In this document: one piece after another, positions 23,531 through 32,156 of the stretch
Layout of the letters: each line of letters starts with the position of its first letter
Position numbering within the stretch: position 1 is the stretch's first letter
Source: Clostridia bacterium
Lineage (GTDB): Bacteria > Bacillota > Clostridia > Oscillospirales > CAG-272
Assembly (NCBI GenBank): GCA_017450945.1
Contig: JAFSSP010000026.1
Location: 19,526-83,525 of the forward strand
Direction of reading: 5' to 3'
Length of the DNA: 64,000 nt
The notes under the pieces: model-generated
The model's input: only the letters and a program-made list of their open reading frames with translations
Databases searched by the model: none
Told to the model about the DNA's origin: nothing
Made by a program: the position numbers and the translations under genes

Positions 23531-25576
23531 TCAATCTGCGCTGTGATCGTGCTCAGCTTCTTCCAGATCCACGCCGAAGCTGACCAGCGCTTTTTCGTTG
23601 ACCTTCAGCGTCTTTTCAAGAGCTTCGACCCAATCGTTGGTCTTGTCGGAAGCAAAGGAGGTATTTGCGTAAGATACCCAGGCCTCCTGAGTCGAGCGGA
23701 AGCAAACGAGGTAGTAAACGGTTTTGGTAACGGTCGTCTCTTCGCCGTTTTCATCGGTTTCGGTCTTCTCGGCAGAGCCGGTCAGAATGGCAACGTCGCC
23801 GTTCTTGCGATCGGAAGAGAAGAACCAGTTCTTGAGATCCTCATCCTCTTCGTCAAAATCGCCTTCCTTGATGGCGGTACCAACCATGGCGTCGTCCGAG
23901 AGATCCTGCATAGCCGAGATCAGCTCAATGCCGGTCTTGCCGGAGAGCTTCTCCTTGCCTTCATTTGCGGCGTCTTCGGTTTCATACTCGATATAACCGC
24001 CGTGAACGGTGGTTTCTTTGTCGAGCGCCATCGGCGAGAGGACAAGCTCAAATTCGCAGCTCTTGAAGCTTCCGTCTTCTTTTGTTTCGGATTTGCGGAT
24101 ATCGCCCGCTTTGCGAGTGGAAGAAGAGATCCATTCTTCAAAGGAATCCTTTTCGGCATCCGCCTTGTAGGAGGCGGAAGTTTCGGACGGAGCGGCTTCT
24201 TCTACAGCTTTCAGCAGTTCGTCTACAGCCTCCATATAGGCAAGGCTTTCTCTGTCGGTGTAGGTGGTGGAGCCTTCTTTGAGAGAAGTGAGCACGTCAA
24301 GATAGACCGATTGACGGAAGTCTGCAATGTCGTCGTAGGATTCCAGACCGCCGTAGGGGAAGGCCTTCAGGCGCACTTCGGATTTTCCGGCCGAAGCGGA
24401 TTTGAACCAGACGAGATAGACGTTCTCGGTGCCTTCCACAAGGTAAAGCAAGTTGGAAGATCTTTCTTCATCGGTGTAGATTGCGTCGGCAAGAGCCGTT
24501 TCGGGATCGTTTACGCCCTTTTCATAGGTGATAAGTTCGCCAAAGCCTGCGCTTGCAATTTCCTCTTCTACGAGTTCAGGCAGATTTTCGCCCTGGAGCA
24601 GGTGGGACTGTTCCCATTCTGCAATCACTGCGGCGTATCGCTTGTCCATGATCTCTTTTGCGGCAACAGCGATAAAGGAGTCTTTATCGGTTGCGGCTTC
24701 AAGCAGCTCAACCAGATCGGGATTCTCGGTGACGTACTTGAGGTATTTTGCGGTATAGAATTCGTCTTTGTTTTCCTCCACATAGGCGGAAAGGTCAGAG
24801 GCGGTAGCCGCGTCGTAGTTCTGGTTCGAGATCATGGTGTTGTACTTGCTGGCAAGTGCCATGAGCTCATAAGCCTCGGTTACGGTGGATTCTTTGACCG
24901 CGTCGCCGATAAACTCTTTGATGAATTTCTTGAGAGAACCGTTGTAGGAGATCGCACTTGCCAGATCGCGGAGACTCTCCATGGATTCTTCAATGTTTGC
25001 ACGGTCTTCGTCATCCAGCGTCACTCCGGCGGATTTTGCGGCCGCACCGATCGAAGCATAGTGCTTTACCGATTCCAGCGTGCTGGTGAAGTAAGAGCCA
25101 AAGTTGGTTTTGACGCCGCTTGCCATGTAGACGGCGAACGCGACGGCACTGTTTTCCACGTCCTCGGAAGTGGCGGCGCCGCTTGAAACGTCGACCTGCG
25201 TGTAGAAGTTTAGTCCGAGATTGGCATTCATGTAAGCGATGTTCTGCTCCATCCATGAAATTTCGGAATCCGAAATGATGCTCGAGAGATCAATGCCGTC
25301 GCCGAAGATGCTCTTATAGTATTTGTATATGCTGTAGTTGCTGTAGCTCTGCTGGAAGGACTGGACGAGCTGCAGCCAGGTGATGGTTTGCGCCATCGGG
25401 CGTTTGACGACGACTTCGCCGTTTTCGCTTTCAATGAGAACGGTGTTGTTGTCAATGCGTTTCTGGATCGGCCCGATGAGGATGCCGATGAGGGCGCCGA
25501 TGACAACGACGATGCAAATGACCGGTACCAGCCAGTCGAGAACGCTCTTCTTTTGGGTTTTTGCTTGTTTTGCCAT
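23531..25576 (-). CDS. Membrane-anchored extracytoplasmic protein with PPIC/SurA-like repeats
   Basis: 681 residues. A Lys-rich N-terminus and one membrane helix (about 15-40, WLVPVICIVVVIGALIGILIG) give a signal-anchor topology with the bulk outside the cell. Two related segments near residues 490 and 600 (FEEWISSSTRKAGDI and LKNWFFSSDRKNGDV) look like the core of parvulin/PPIC domains seen in Clostridial foldases. The long helical part between resembles SurA/PrsA chaperone regions. The C-terminus is acidic and ends EEAEHDHSAD. A folding helper for secreted proteins is the likely role; prolyl isomerase activity is uncertain because the domains look degenerate. The ATG at 25576 is chosen for its GAAGGA site. 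Confidence 0.6.
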   Translation of the reverse strand: MAKQAKTQKKSVLDWLVPVICIVVVIGALIGILIGPIQKRIDNNTVLIESENGEVVVKRPMAQTITWLQLVQSFQQSYSNYSIYKYYKSIFGDGIDLSSIISDSEISWMEQNIAYMNANLGLNFYTQVDVSSGAATSEDVENSAVAFAVYMASGVKTNFGSYFTSTLESVKHYASIGAAAKSAGVTLDDEDRANIEESMESLRDLASAISYNGSLKKFIKEFIGDAVKESTVTEAYELMALASKYNTMISNQNYDAATASDLSAYVEENKDEFYTAKYLKYVTENPDLVELLEAATDKDSFIAVAAKEIMDKRYAAVIAEWEQSHLLQGENLPELVEEEIASAGFGELITYEKGVNDPETALADAIYTDEERSSNLLYLVEGTENVYLVWFKSASAGKSEVRLKAFPYGGLESYDDIADFRQSVYLDVLTSLKEGSTTYTDRESLAYMEAVDELLKAVEEAAPSETSASYKADAEKDSFEEWISSSTRKAGDIRKSETKEDGSFKSCEFELVLSPMALDKETTVHGGYIEYETEDAANEGKEKLSGKTGIELISAMQDLSDDAMVGTAIKEGDFDEEDEDLKNWFFSSDRKNGDVAILTGSAEKTETDENGEETTVTKTVYYLVCFRSTQEAWVSYANTSFASDKTNDWVEALEKTLKVNEKALVSFGVDLEEAEHDHSAD

Positions 25577-25703
25577 GATTGTTTTCCTTCGCTTTCCAAA
25601 GTTGGATTTTGCCAAATATTCAATGTCTGCCGGGAAAGAAAATGGATCCCGCAAACAGGATAGCCTTTGATTGTGACGGTTTTGTGTAAAAATGAAGAAC
25701 TTT

Positions 25704-27455
25704 TTACACATCCATGATCACGGGTAGGATCATGGGTTTGCGCTTGGTTTTGTTGTAAAGGTATTTGGTCAGATCGTCGCGAACCCGCTTTTTGAGCTGG
25801 ATGCGGTCGACCTTTCTGCGCCGCAGGACGTCTGCGATCGAGTCGGCGGCAACCTTGCGAACTTCCTCGATGAGGTCTTCGGACTCTCTGACGTAGACAA
25901 ATCCGCGCGAGACGACATCCGGGCCGGAAAGGAGCAGGCCCATATCGACGTCCACCGTGGCGACCACCACGATCAGACCGTCCTGCGAGAGGTGGAGCCG
26001 ATCGCGAAGAACAATGTCTCCCACGTCTCCCACACCGTAGCCGTCCACAAGCACCTTGCCCGAGGGAACCGTGCCTGCCCAGCGTGCGCCGGTCGAGTCG
26101 ATCTCGAGCACTTTGCCGATCTCGGGAATAAAGATATCCTTTTCTTTCATGCCCATAAAGCGGGCCAGATCGCGGTTGGCGGCCAGGTGGCGGCTTTCGC
26201 CGTGCACCGGCATGAAATATTTTGGTTTGGTGAGTGCCTGCATGAGCTTGAGCTCTTCCTGACAGGCGTGTCCTGAAACGTGAACTTCGACCACAGCGTC
26301 GTGGAGCACTTCGACCTCTCTGCGTGAGAGCTCGTTGATGATCCTGCCGACCAGTTTTTCGTTGCCCGGAATGGCGCTTGCCGAGAGCACGACGAGGTCG
26401 TTTGCATCCAGCGTGACCTGCGCGTGATCCGAAAATGCCATGCGGTAGAGCGCCGACATCGGCTCTCCCTGACTTCCGGTGGTGACGATGGTCAACTCAG
26501 TCGGTTTGAAGCGCTTGATATCGTTGATATCAACCAGCGTTCCCTCCGGGACTTTCATATATCCCAGCTCGGTCGCGGCGCGCACGATATTGACCATGCT
26601 TCGGCCGGCGATGGCAACCTTTCTGCCGTGACGTGCGCTGGCGTCGATGATCTGCTGAACTCTGTGCACGTTGGAGGAGAAGGTTGCAATGATGATGCGT
26701 TTTTTGGTGTGCGTGGAGAAAATGTATTCGAGAGACGCGCCCACTTTTTTCTCGGAGGGCGTGTGTCCCGGCCGCTCGGCGTTGGTCGATTCGCACATGA
26801 GAAGCAGAACGCCTTCTTTGCCGATCTCCCCAAGCCGGACAAGATCCATCATTTCGCCGTAGATCGGCGAGGGATCCAGCTTGAAGTCGCCGGTGTGGAT
26901 CAGCGTTCCGAGCGGCGTGCGGATGGCGAGCGCGCAGGCGTCCGCAATCGAGTGGTTGACGTGAATGAACTCTACTTCAAAGGAGCCGGCCTTGACCCGG
27001 TCGCCCGCAGCCACCGTTTTGAGGTTCGGGTTCCAGGGCAGGCTGTGCTCTTCGAGCTTGTTGCGAAGGATCCCCAGCGTCAGCGGCGTGCCGTAGATCG
27101 GGGGATTCAGCGTGCGCAGAAAGTAGGGAAGGGCGCCGATGTGATCCTCGTGGCCGTGGGTCAAAAACAGGCCCTTGATGCGGTCTTTGTTTTCCTCCAG
27201 ATAGGTGATATCCGGAATGACAAGGTCGATGCCCGGCATATCTTCGTCGGGAAATCCGAGGCCGCAGTCGACGATGATGATCTCCTCGTTGTATTCGATC
27301 ACCGTCATGTTCTTGCCGACTTCTCCGATGCCGCCCAAGGGGATGATGCGGATCTTCCCGGACGGCTTGGATTTTCTCGGCTTTTTATAAAAGGTTTTTC
27401 TTGTCGTTTTTTTGGTGGTGTTTCCTTCGGTATTTCTTGTGGTATTTCTTGGCAT
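25704..27455 (-). CDS. rnj: Ribonuclease J (metallo-beta-lactamase / beta-CASP RNase)
   Basis: 583 residues. 5'-3' exonuclease and endonuclease in mRNA decay and rRNA maturation. The zinc site is THGHEDHIGALPYF, with HTGDFKLDP and the beta-CASP block (MCESTNAERPGHTPSE, TTGSQGEPMSALYRM) following. The C-terminal domain is complete (VHGESRHL, PKYFMP). A basic N-terminal extension of about 30 residues (Thr/Lys/Arg rich) precedes the usual IRIIPLGGIGEVGKN start and may bind RNA. The ATG at 27455 follows AGAAAGGA. A good promoter lies upstream. Confidence 0.95.
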   Translation of the reverse strand: MPRNTTRNTEGNTTKKTTRKTFYKKPRKSKPSGKIRIIPLGGIGEVGKNMTVIEYNEEIIIVDCGLGFPDEDMPGIDLVIPDITYLEENKDRIKGLFLTHGHEDHIGALPYFLRTLNPPIYGTPLTLGILRNKLEEHSLPWNPNLKTVAAGDRVKAGSFEVEFIHVNHSIADACALAIRTPLGTLIHTGDFKLDPSPIYGEMMDLVRLGEIGKEGVLLLMCESTNAERPGHTPSEKKVGASLEYIFSTHTKKRIIIATFSSNVHRVQQIIDASARHGRKVAIAGRSMVNIVRAATELGYMKVPEGTLVDINDIKRFKPTELTIVTTGSQGEPMSALYRMAFSDHAQVTLDANDLVVLSASAIPGNEKLVGRIINELSRREVEVLHDAVVEVHVSGHACQEELKLMQALTKPKYFMPVHGESRHLAANRDLARFMGMKEKDIFIPEIGKVLEIDSTGARWAGTVPSGKVLVDGYGVGDVGDIVLRDRLHLSQDGLIVVVATVDVDMGLLLSGPDVVSRGFVYVRESEDLIEEVRKVAADSIADVLRRRKVDRIQLKKRVRDDLTKYLYNKTKRKPMILPVIMDV

Positions 27456-27583
27456 GTACAATCCTTTCTGAATCGTTTGGTGCATCGGACGCTCTTGTGC
27501 ACCGGTGCTTTCCTGGGGCGAAAGCAATCTGAAACGACGCGCGGCCTTGCCGCGGCGCCGGAATGATCTCATAGACAAAATTC

Positions 27584-27612
27584 ATTATACTATATTATTT
27601 GTAAAAAGTCAA
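27584..27612 (-). promoter_or_regulatory. Promoter of RNase J
   Basis: Minus strand: TTGACT (27607-27612), 17-bp spacer, TATAAT (27584-27589), leaving a leader of about 125 nt before the rnj start. Confidence 0.85.
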
Positions 27613-27637
27613 TAGGCGACAAGGCCGATTTTTGAAT

Positions 27638-27955
27638 TTACAGCCCGCCTTTTTTCAAAAGGAATCCCAGAAAAAAGGCAAGCGCGCCGAAAAGGATCCC
27701 GAAAAGGAAAAAGATCCAGGCGCGAAAGCTGCGTCTGGGACGAACGCCGGGGGCCGATTCATTGAAAATTTTTTCGGCTTCTCCCAAAATGGCTTTTTTG
27801 TCGGGACGCGAGGTTGGAAGCTCCCGGCGCAGAATAAAATAAGCCTCTTCAAACAGTCGGCTCCCCTCTGTTTTGACCACGATCACCTGTTTTTGCGCGC
27901 CTCGTATCGTAAAGATCACCTCGCTTTCATAAAAAGGATATCCCAAAACCGGCAC
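27638..27955 (-). CDS. Small conserved C-tail-anchored membrane protein
   Basis: 105 residues, GTG start at 27955. The N-terminal part carries VIFTIRGAQKQVIVVKTEGS and LFEEAYFILRREL, a pattern that recurs in short Clostridial proteins of unknown function (recalled, not searched). A basic stretch (RPRRSFR) and one C-terminal membrane helix (WIFFLFGILFGALAFFLGFL) follow. It lies just upstream of rnj on the same strand but is separated by the rnj promoter. Function unknown. Confidence 0.65.
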   Translation of the reverse strand: MPVLGYPFYESEVIFTIRGAQKQVIVVKTEGSRLFEEAYFILRRELPTSRPDKKAILGEAEKIFNESAPGVRPRRSFRAWIFFLFGILFGALAFFLGFLLKKGGL

Positions 27956-28042
27956 GGTTAAGCCGCTCGGTCAAATCTTTTTGGATAATGGAAAAATTTT
28001 ACAGTTTTTCCGACAACAGGCAATAAAATTCGGCAGGCGCTC

Positions 28043-28071
28043 TTGACAAAAGCAAAGAAAAAGAGTACAAT
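28043..28071 (+). promoter_or_regulatory. Promoter of the AbrB-like gene and probably sufC/sufB-like genes
   Basis: -35 TTGACA (28043-28048), 17-bp spacer, -10 TACAAT (28066-28071). No other clear promoter is seen before sufC. Confidence 0.85.
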
Positions 28072-28112
28072 AAACATGTAAAAAAATGGCCCTGGAAGGG
28101 AGACAACTCAGA

Positions 28113-28355
28113 ATGAAATCCACCGGTGTGGTACGCAAAGTGGACGAGCTCGGAAGGATCGTGCTTCCCGCCGAGATCCGCCAAAGCCTCGGCATTGAGG
28201 TCAAAGACCCTCTTGAGTTTTTTGTGGAAGGCGAACAGATCATCCTCAAAAAATACCAGCCCGGCTGCATTTTTTGCGGCGGGATGGAGAACACAACGAC
28301 ATACGATGGCAAGACCATTTGCGCCGCTTGCCTGAAAAAACTCAAGGCGCTTTGA
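28113..28355 (+). CDS. AbrB/SpoVT-family transition-state regulator with C-terminal zinc-finger-like tail
   Basis: 80 residues. A swapped-hairpin AbrB DNA-binding domain fills residues 1-50 (STGVVRKVDELGRIVLPAEI, then LGIEVKDPLEFFVEGEQIIL). The tail has CIFCGG and CAAC, two CxxC pairs that could bind zinc, as in other Clostridial AbrB homologues. The ATG at 28113 follows GGAAGGGAG; an in-frame ATG 27 bp upstream lacks one. It precedes sufC by 59 bp, so it may autoregulate or regulate the Fe-S genes; that link is inference. Confidence 0.9.
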   Translation: MKSTGVVRKVDELGRIVLPAEIRQSLGIEVKDPLEFFVEGEQIILKKYQPGCIFCGGMENTTTYDGKTICAACLKKLKAL

Positions 28356-28414
28356 TTTTTTCGAAAAAAAGCGGGAGATCCTTATTTTAGAAAATTTTGT
28401 AACAGGAAACCGAA

Positions 28415-29143
28415 ATGTTAGAACTTCAAAACGTCAGTTATGTGCTTCCCGACGGACACGCGATCCTTCGTGACGTGAACCTCTCGATCGACGAGCGGTT
28501 TGTGGCGGTCACAGGCCCCAACGGAAGCGGAAAAAGCACGCTTGCAAAGCTCATTGCAGGCATCTATATGCCCACTTCGGGCAAAATCATTCTCGATGGC
28601 GAGGACATCACAACCCTCTCGATCACCGAACGCGCAAAAGCCGGCATCAGCTTTGCCTTTCAACAGCCGGTGCGCTTCAAGGGGATTACGGTCAAGGATC
28701 TCATCTCGATTGCCGCGGGGAGAAAAATCACGCTTTCCGAGACCTGCGCATATCTTTCGGAAGTGGGACTTTGCGCCAAAAACTACGTCGATAGGGAAGT
28801 GGACGCCTCGCTTTCGGGCGGCGAGCTCAAACGCATTGAGATCGCCATGATCAACGCGCGCGGCACCAAATTCTCGGTCTTTGACGAGCCCGAGGCCGGC
28901 ATCGACCTCTGGAGCTTCAACAACCTCATCGAGGTCTTTCGCAAAATGTACGAGAAAACCAAGGGGACCATTCTCATCATCTCGCACCAGGAGCGCATTC
29001 TCGATATTGCCGACCGCATCATCGTGGTCTCGGGCGGCACAATCAGTGCGTCCGGCACCAAAGAGGAGATCCTGCCCGGACTGCTTGGCACGGTATCTCC
29101 CTGCCGCTTCGTAAAGGAGGAGGTCGCCAATGGACAGCATTGA
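28415..29143 (+). CDS. SufC-like ABC ATPase of a minimal Suf/SMS Fe-S system
   Basis: 242 residues, cytoplasmic. Walker A GPNGSGKST (35-43), Q-loop FAFQQPVRFKG, signature LSGGELKRIEIA (about 133) and Walker B FDEPEAGIDLW (about 155) match SufC. SufC drives Fe-S cluster assembly on SufB/D rather than transport. The next gene is a short SufB/D homologue, overlapping by 14 bp, and no sufS, sufU or sufD follows. This matches the two-gene SMS (SUF-like minimal system) described for anaerobes. An unrelated transporter ATPase is unlikely given the partner. Confidence 0.9.
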   Translation: MLELQNVSYVLPDGHAILRDVNLSIDERFVAVTGPNGSGKSTLAKLIAGIYMPTSGKIILDGEDITTLSITERAKAGISFAFQQPVRFKGITVKDLISIAAGRKITLSETCAYLSEVGLCAKNYVDREVDASLSGGELKRIEIAMINARGTKFSVFDEPEAGIDLWSFNNLIEVFRKMYEKTKGTILIISHQERILDIADRIIVVSGGTISASGTKEEILPGLLGTVSPCRFVKEEVANGQH

Positions 29144-30047
29144 AAAACGCCTGCTCGAACAGGTGGCCGACCTGCACGAAATGCCAGAGGGAGCCTACTC
29201 GCTGAGAGTCAACGGCGCGCTTCGCGAAAAGAAAGACTCGGCCCATATCAAAATCGTCAAAAAAGAGGACAAACCCGGCATTGATATCTATATCGCACCG
29301 GGAACCAAAAACGAAAGCGTCCATATTCCGGTGCTTTTGGCCGAGACCGGCATCAAAGAGACGGTTTACAACGACTTCCATATTGGCGAGGATTGCGACG
29401 TGGTCATCGTGGCCGGTTGCGGCATCCACAACTGCGGGGTGCAGGACAGCGAGCACAGCGGTATCCACACCTTTTACGTCGGTCGCGGAGCCAAGCTCAA
29501 ATACGTGGAAAAACACTACGGCGAGGGCGACGGCAACGGCAAGCGGGTGATGAACCCCACAACCGTTGTCTTTATGGAGCCCGACAGCTACATGGAAATG
29601 GAAACCACGCAGATCAAGGGCGTGGATTCCACCGTGCGTACCACCAACGCAAAACTCGGCGACGGCGCGACGCTCATCATCAAAGAAAAGATCATGACCC
29701 ACGGCGAGCAGTTTGCCAAAACCGACTTCCACGTCGATCTCGACGGCGTCGGCTGTGGCACGCACGTCATCTCGCGCTCGGTCGCAAAGGACTCGTCCCG
29801 CCAAACCTTCCTCTCGCACGTCTCGGGCAACAACCGTTGCTCCGGACATACCGAATGCGACGCGATCATTATGGACGAGGCTTCTGTCACGGCCCTTCCG
29901 CAGATCGAAGCCAACCACATCGACGCCTCGCTCATCCATGAGGCCGCCATCGGCAAGATCGCCGGCGAACAACTCGTCAAGCTCATGACCCTAGGGCTGA
30001 CCGAAAAAGAAGCCGAGGAAGAAATCATCTCCGGATTTTTGAGGTAA
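29130..30047 (+). CDS. Short SufB/SufD-family scaffold (SmsB-like)
   Basis: 305 residues, much shorter than SufB (about 460). The central right-handed beta-helix is visible in repeating short strands: GCGIHNCGVQDSEHSGIHTF, then VSGNNRCSGHTECDAIIMDE. The block EANHIDASLIHEAAIGKI is the conserved SufB/D C-terminal motif with its His. A few conserved cysteines (GCGIHNCG, GCGTH, NNRCSGHTEC) could hold a cluster. The start overlaps the end of the sufC-like gene and follows AAAGGAGGAGG. It probably forms the scaffold of the minimal Fe-S assembly complex with the upstream ATPase. Confidence 0.9.
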   Translation: MDSIEKRLLEQVADLHEMPEGAYSLRVNGALREKKDSAHIKIVKKEDKPGIDIYIAPGTKNESVHIPVLLAETGIKETVYNDFHIGEDCDVVIVAGCGIHNCGVQDSEHSGIHTFYVGRGAKLKYVEKHYGEGDGNGKRVMNPTTVVFMEPDSYMEMETTQIKGVDSTVRTTNAKLGDGATLIIKEKIMTHGEQFAKTDFHVDLDGVGCGTHVISRSVAKDSSRQTFLSHVSGNNRCSGHTECDAIIMDEASVTALPQIEANHIDASLIHEAAIGKIAGEQLVKLMTLGLTEKEAEEEIISGFLR

Positions 30048-30072
30048 GAGAGGAAGAGGAGAAGGGGAAAAT

Positions 30073-30150
30073 GCGGGGAAAACTTTTTGAAAAAAAGTTT
30101 TCCCCGCCCCCCTTTCAAAAACTTTGACCAAAAGGTTAACCGCTCGTTTC
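30073..30150. repeat. Intergenic hairpin element, copy D (left half only)
   Basis: One hairpin, 30073-30107 (GCGGGGAAAACTTTTT arm), followed by CCCCCTTTCAAAAACTTTG and a degraded spacer. The right hairpin is missing, replaced by the unrelated repeat at 30205. It lies just after the sufB-like stop. Confidence 0.75.
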
Positions 30151-30204
30151 AAAGTGAGCAAAGCCCTGAAAATACGCAACTGAATTTAGTACGATGAATT
30201 GCAC

Positions 30205-30275
30205 CCCCGATAGCATTCCCCCCACAGGGAAGGTGGCACGGCTTGCCGTGACGGATGAGGGTATTAAGAAAAAAA
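30205..30275. repeat. Short palindromic intergenic sequence of a type common in gut Firmicutes
   Basis: Contains the hairpin CACGGC-TT-GCCGTG within the text GGAAGGTGGCACGG / GCCGTGACGGATGAGGG. Similar sequences occur in many gut Clostridia intergenic regions (from memory). Only one copy is seen in this window. It lies 10 bp before the esterase gene. Confidence 0.5.
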
Positions 30276-30285
30276 GAGGACTACT

Positions 30286-31440
30286 ATGAAACGGTTTTTT
30301 GCACTGCTGCTGGTCTGCGTGATGGCGCTCGGCATCGTTGCCTGCACGCCCAAAGCCCCCGAACCCGAAAACAAACCGAATGGAGAAGATACCAACGTGG
30401 ACGACAAAGATAAGACGCAGGACGAAACCAAGGAAGATCCTAAAACCGACGCGCTCTTCAATAGCGAAGACAAGGTGATCGACATCTATCTGATCTTAGG
30501 ACAGTCGAACGCGGTCGGATATACCGACATTGTGAATGAAACGGCGGCCAAAGATTATATGGGAACGAGTAAGTTTTCGAACGTTCTGTTTGCAGGCGCC
30601 ACCCGTTGGCATGACGGCGGCAGTGTGCATTACAACGATAGCTACAACTGGAAAGCGACCGAACTCGGATTCGGAGTTGGAAACGGCAAGGATAAAATGG
30701 GCCCCGAAGTCGGCATGGCCAAGGCGTTATCCGAGGTCTACAACAAAGAGAGCGGCAAGATCGCCGGTATCTTCAAGTACGGCCACGGCGGCACCAGCCT
30801 TTTGCAACGGTCTTATTCGACCATGGCGGCCGGCGATTCCAACAAATACGGCACATGGGTTTCTCCCACCTATGCCGAACGGAAATACGGAATCAACGAA
30901 AAGGTCTACTATGCGGGCGAGGATCGCACCGGCGAGCTCTACCGTGAGTTCTTGCAGATCTTTGAGAAAAAGCTGAAATTCCTCGCCGACCTCGGATACA
31001 CCAACATCAACATCAAAGGCCTCTACTGGATGCAGGGCGAGAACGACCGCAACAATCCGGATGAATACAAAGTGGCCTTTGCAGATTTTGCTTCGGATAT
31101 TCGTCGCGACGTTGCAAAGATCGTGCGCGGGCTGACCGGTGGAGACGATCGGGGAGCGGCAGATATGCCGATCCTCGTGGGGCTGATCTCCGAGACGCAG
31201 AACCTCAACAGCGCCGATGCATTGGCCACCAACCAGGCATTCATCGAAATGCAAAAAACGCTTCCTTCGGTCGTGTCGAATTGCTATATCGTCGACAATT
31301 CGCAGTACAAGATTTCCGAATTCAACCCGTCTCACCCCAGCTCCCCGAAGGTCCTCGGCTCGGATGAGTACCACTGGAAACAGGCCGACCATCTGGAGAT
31401 CGGCTATAACGTGGGAAAGACGTTTTTGGAGATTCAATAA
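30286..31440 (+). CDS. Secreted lipoprotein carbohydrate esterase (SASA / sialate O-acetylesterase-like domain)
   Basis: 384 residues. Signal peptide with lipobox IVAC (Cys near residue 20) and an acidic linker (about 22-60). The hydrolase domain has the SASA/GDSL blocks: LILGQSNAVGYT (Ser near 73), YGHGGTSLLQ, GLYWMQGENDRN (about 245) and the C-terminal DEYHWKQADHLEIGY (about 361-375), which supplies the likely catalytic Asp/His. It would remove acetyl or similar groups from extracellular glycans. No clear promoter is seen. It stands 0.7 kb before the large transport locus, which fits a glycan-use role but does not prove it. Confidence 0.8.
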   Translation: MKRFFALLLVCVMALGIVACTPKAPEPENKPNGEDTNVDDKDKTQDETKEDPKTDALFNSEDKVIDIYLILGQSNAVGYTDIVNETAAKDYMGTSKFSNVLFAGATRWHDGGSVHYNDSYNWKATELGFGVGNGKDKMGPEVGMAKALSEVYNKESGKIAGIFKYGHGGTSLLQRSYSTMAAGDSNKYGTWVSPTYAERKYGINEKVYYAGEDRTGELYREFLQIFEKKLKFLADLGYTNINIKGLYWMQGENDRNNPDEYKVAFADFASDIRRDVAKIVRGLTGGDDRGAADMPILVGLISETQNLNSADALATNQAFIEMQKTLPSVVSNCYIVDNSQYKISEFNPSHPSSPKVLGSDEYHWKQADHLEIGYNVGKTFLEIQ

Positions 31441-31461
31441 ACAACAGAATAAAAAGGATTT

Positions 31462-31620
31462 GCGAGAGAAACTTTTTGCAAAAAAGTTTCTCTCGCGCTC
31501 TTTTCAAAAACGCTTACCAAAAGGGTTTGCCGTACGCCGGGAAGAGCGGCCAAACCTTTTTGTTTTGGTTTTTTGGAAGGGGTGCAGGGGAACTCCTTTT
31601 TTCAAAAAGGGTTCCCCTGC
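31462..31620. repeat. Intergenic double-hairpin element, copy E
   Basis: Hairpins at 31462-31496 (GCGAGAGAAACTTTTT arm) and 31584-31620 (GCAGGGGAACTCC arm). The spacer contains GTACGCCGGGAAGAGCGGC, the shared core. It lies directly after the esterase stop. Confidence 0.88.
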
Positions 31621-31657
31621 ATCTACTTCTTTTCACCCTTTTCTTTGTAGAAATTTT

Positions 31658-31694
31658 GCCCCTGTTTTTGTGCGGAACGCACAAAAACAGGGGC
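31658..31694. terminator. Long perfect stem-loop in the 31.4-32.2 kb gap
   Basis: 16-bp arms GCCCCTGTTTTTGTGC / GCACAAAAACAGGGGC with a 5-nt loop. There is no strong T-run, so it may be a processing or stability structure rather than a terminator. Confidence 0.55.
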
Positions 31695-31990
31695 GTTTGT
31701 TGATGGAAATGCACAGTCTTAAAATTTTGTTTATAAAGTAAATTGTATTTACTTTTTGAAAATATTTTTATTATTTTGCGAAAAAGAAAGAAAATTTTTC
31801 ACAAAAATCATTGAATTCTCAGCGATTTGAAGCAAAAAAGAGTAAATAGAGTTTACCAACCTATTTGGAAACAATGGACGGCGGAAAAGGCTTCCAAAAG
31901 TGTAAAAAAAGAGCGAAAAAAGTTTGAATATTCTATGAACAATCTGGCAAAAAAGACCGGGCAGAGCAGGGCGCAAATCCTTGATTTTCC
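31695..31990. other. AT-rich stretch without a gene
   Basis: Very AT-rich and free of open frames with ribosome binding sites on either strand. It may hold upstream binding sites for the transport operon, but no repeat or palindrome was recognised. Confidence 0.5.
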
Positions 31991-32020
31991 TTGACAGAAC
32001 AAGGCTTTTCGTGGTATAGT
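31991..32020 (+). promoter_or_regulatory. Promoter of the 32-46 kb transport locus
   Basis: -35 TTGACA (31991-31996), 18-bp spacer, -10 TATAGT (32015-32020). It leaves a leader of about 130 nt that includes an alternating GCGCGTGCGCGTGTG tract (from about 32066) and ends in a GGGAGGAG site. No riboswitch was recognised. Confidence 0.75.
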
Positions 32021-32156
32021 TATAGTACCTATTTTGTAGCCGTCTGCCGGCCATCGTTTTCACGTGCGCGTGCGCGTGTGTAAAAGGTCGGCGGAATCGA
32101 GGCGGCGGGGCGCACGGCTCCGTTTGCCAATCTTCATCGGGAGGAGAACAGCACAG

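Noticed and set aside
32021-32156. Riboswitch or T-box in the leader of the transport locus
   Set aside because: The leader is about 130 nt and shows no conserved T-box, anti-terminator or known aptamer core; the GCGTGCGCG tract is not part of one.
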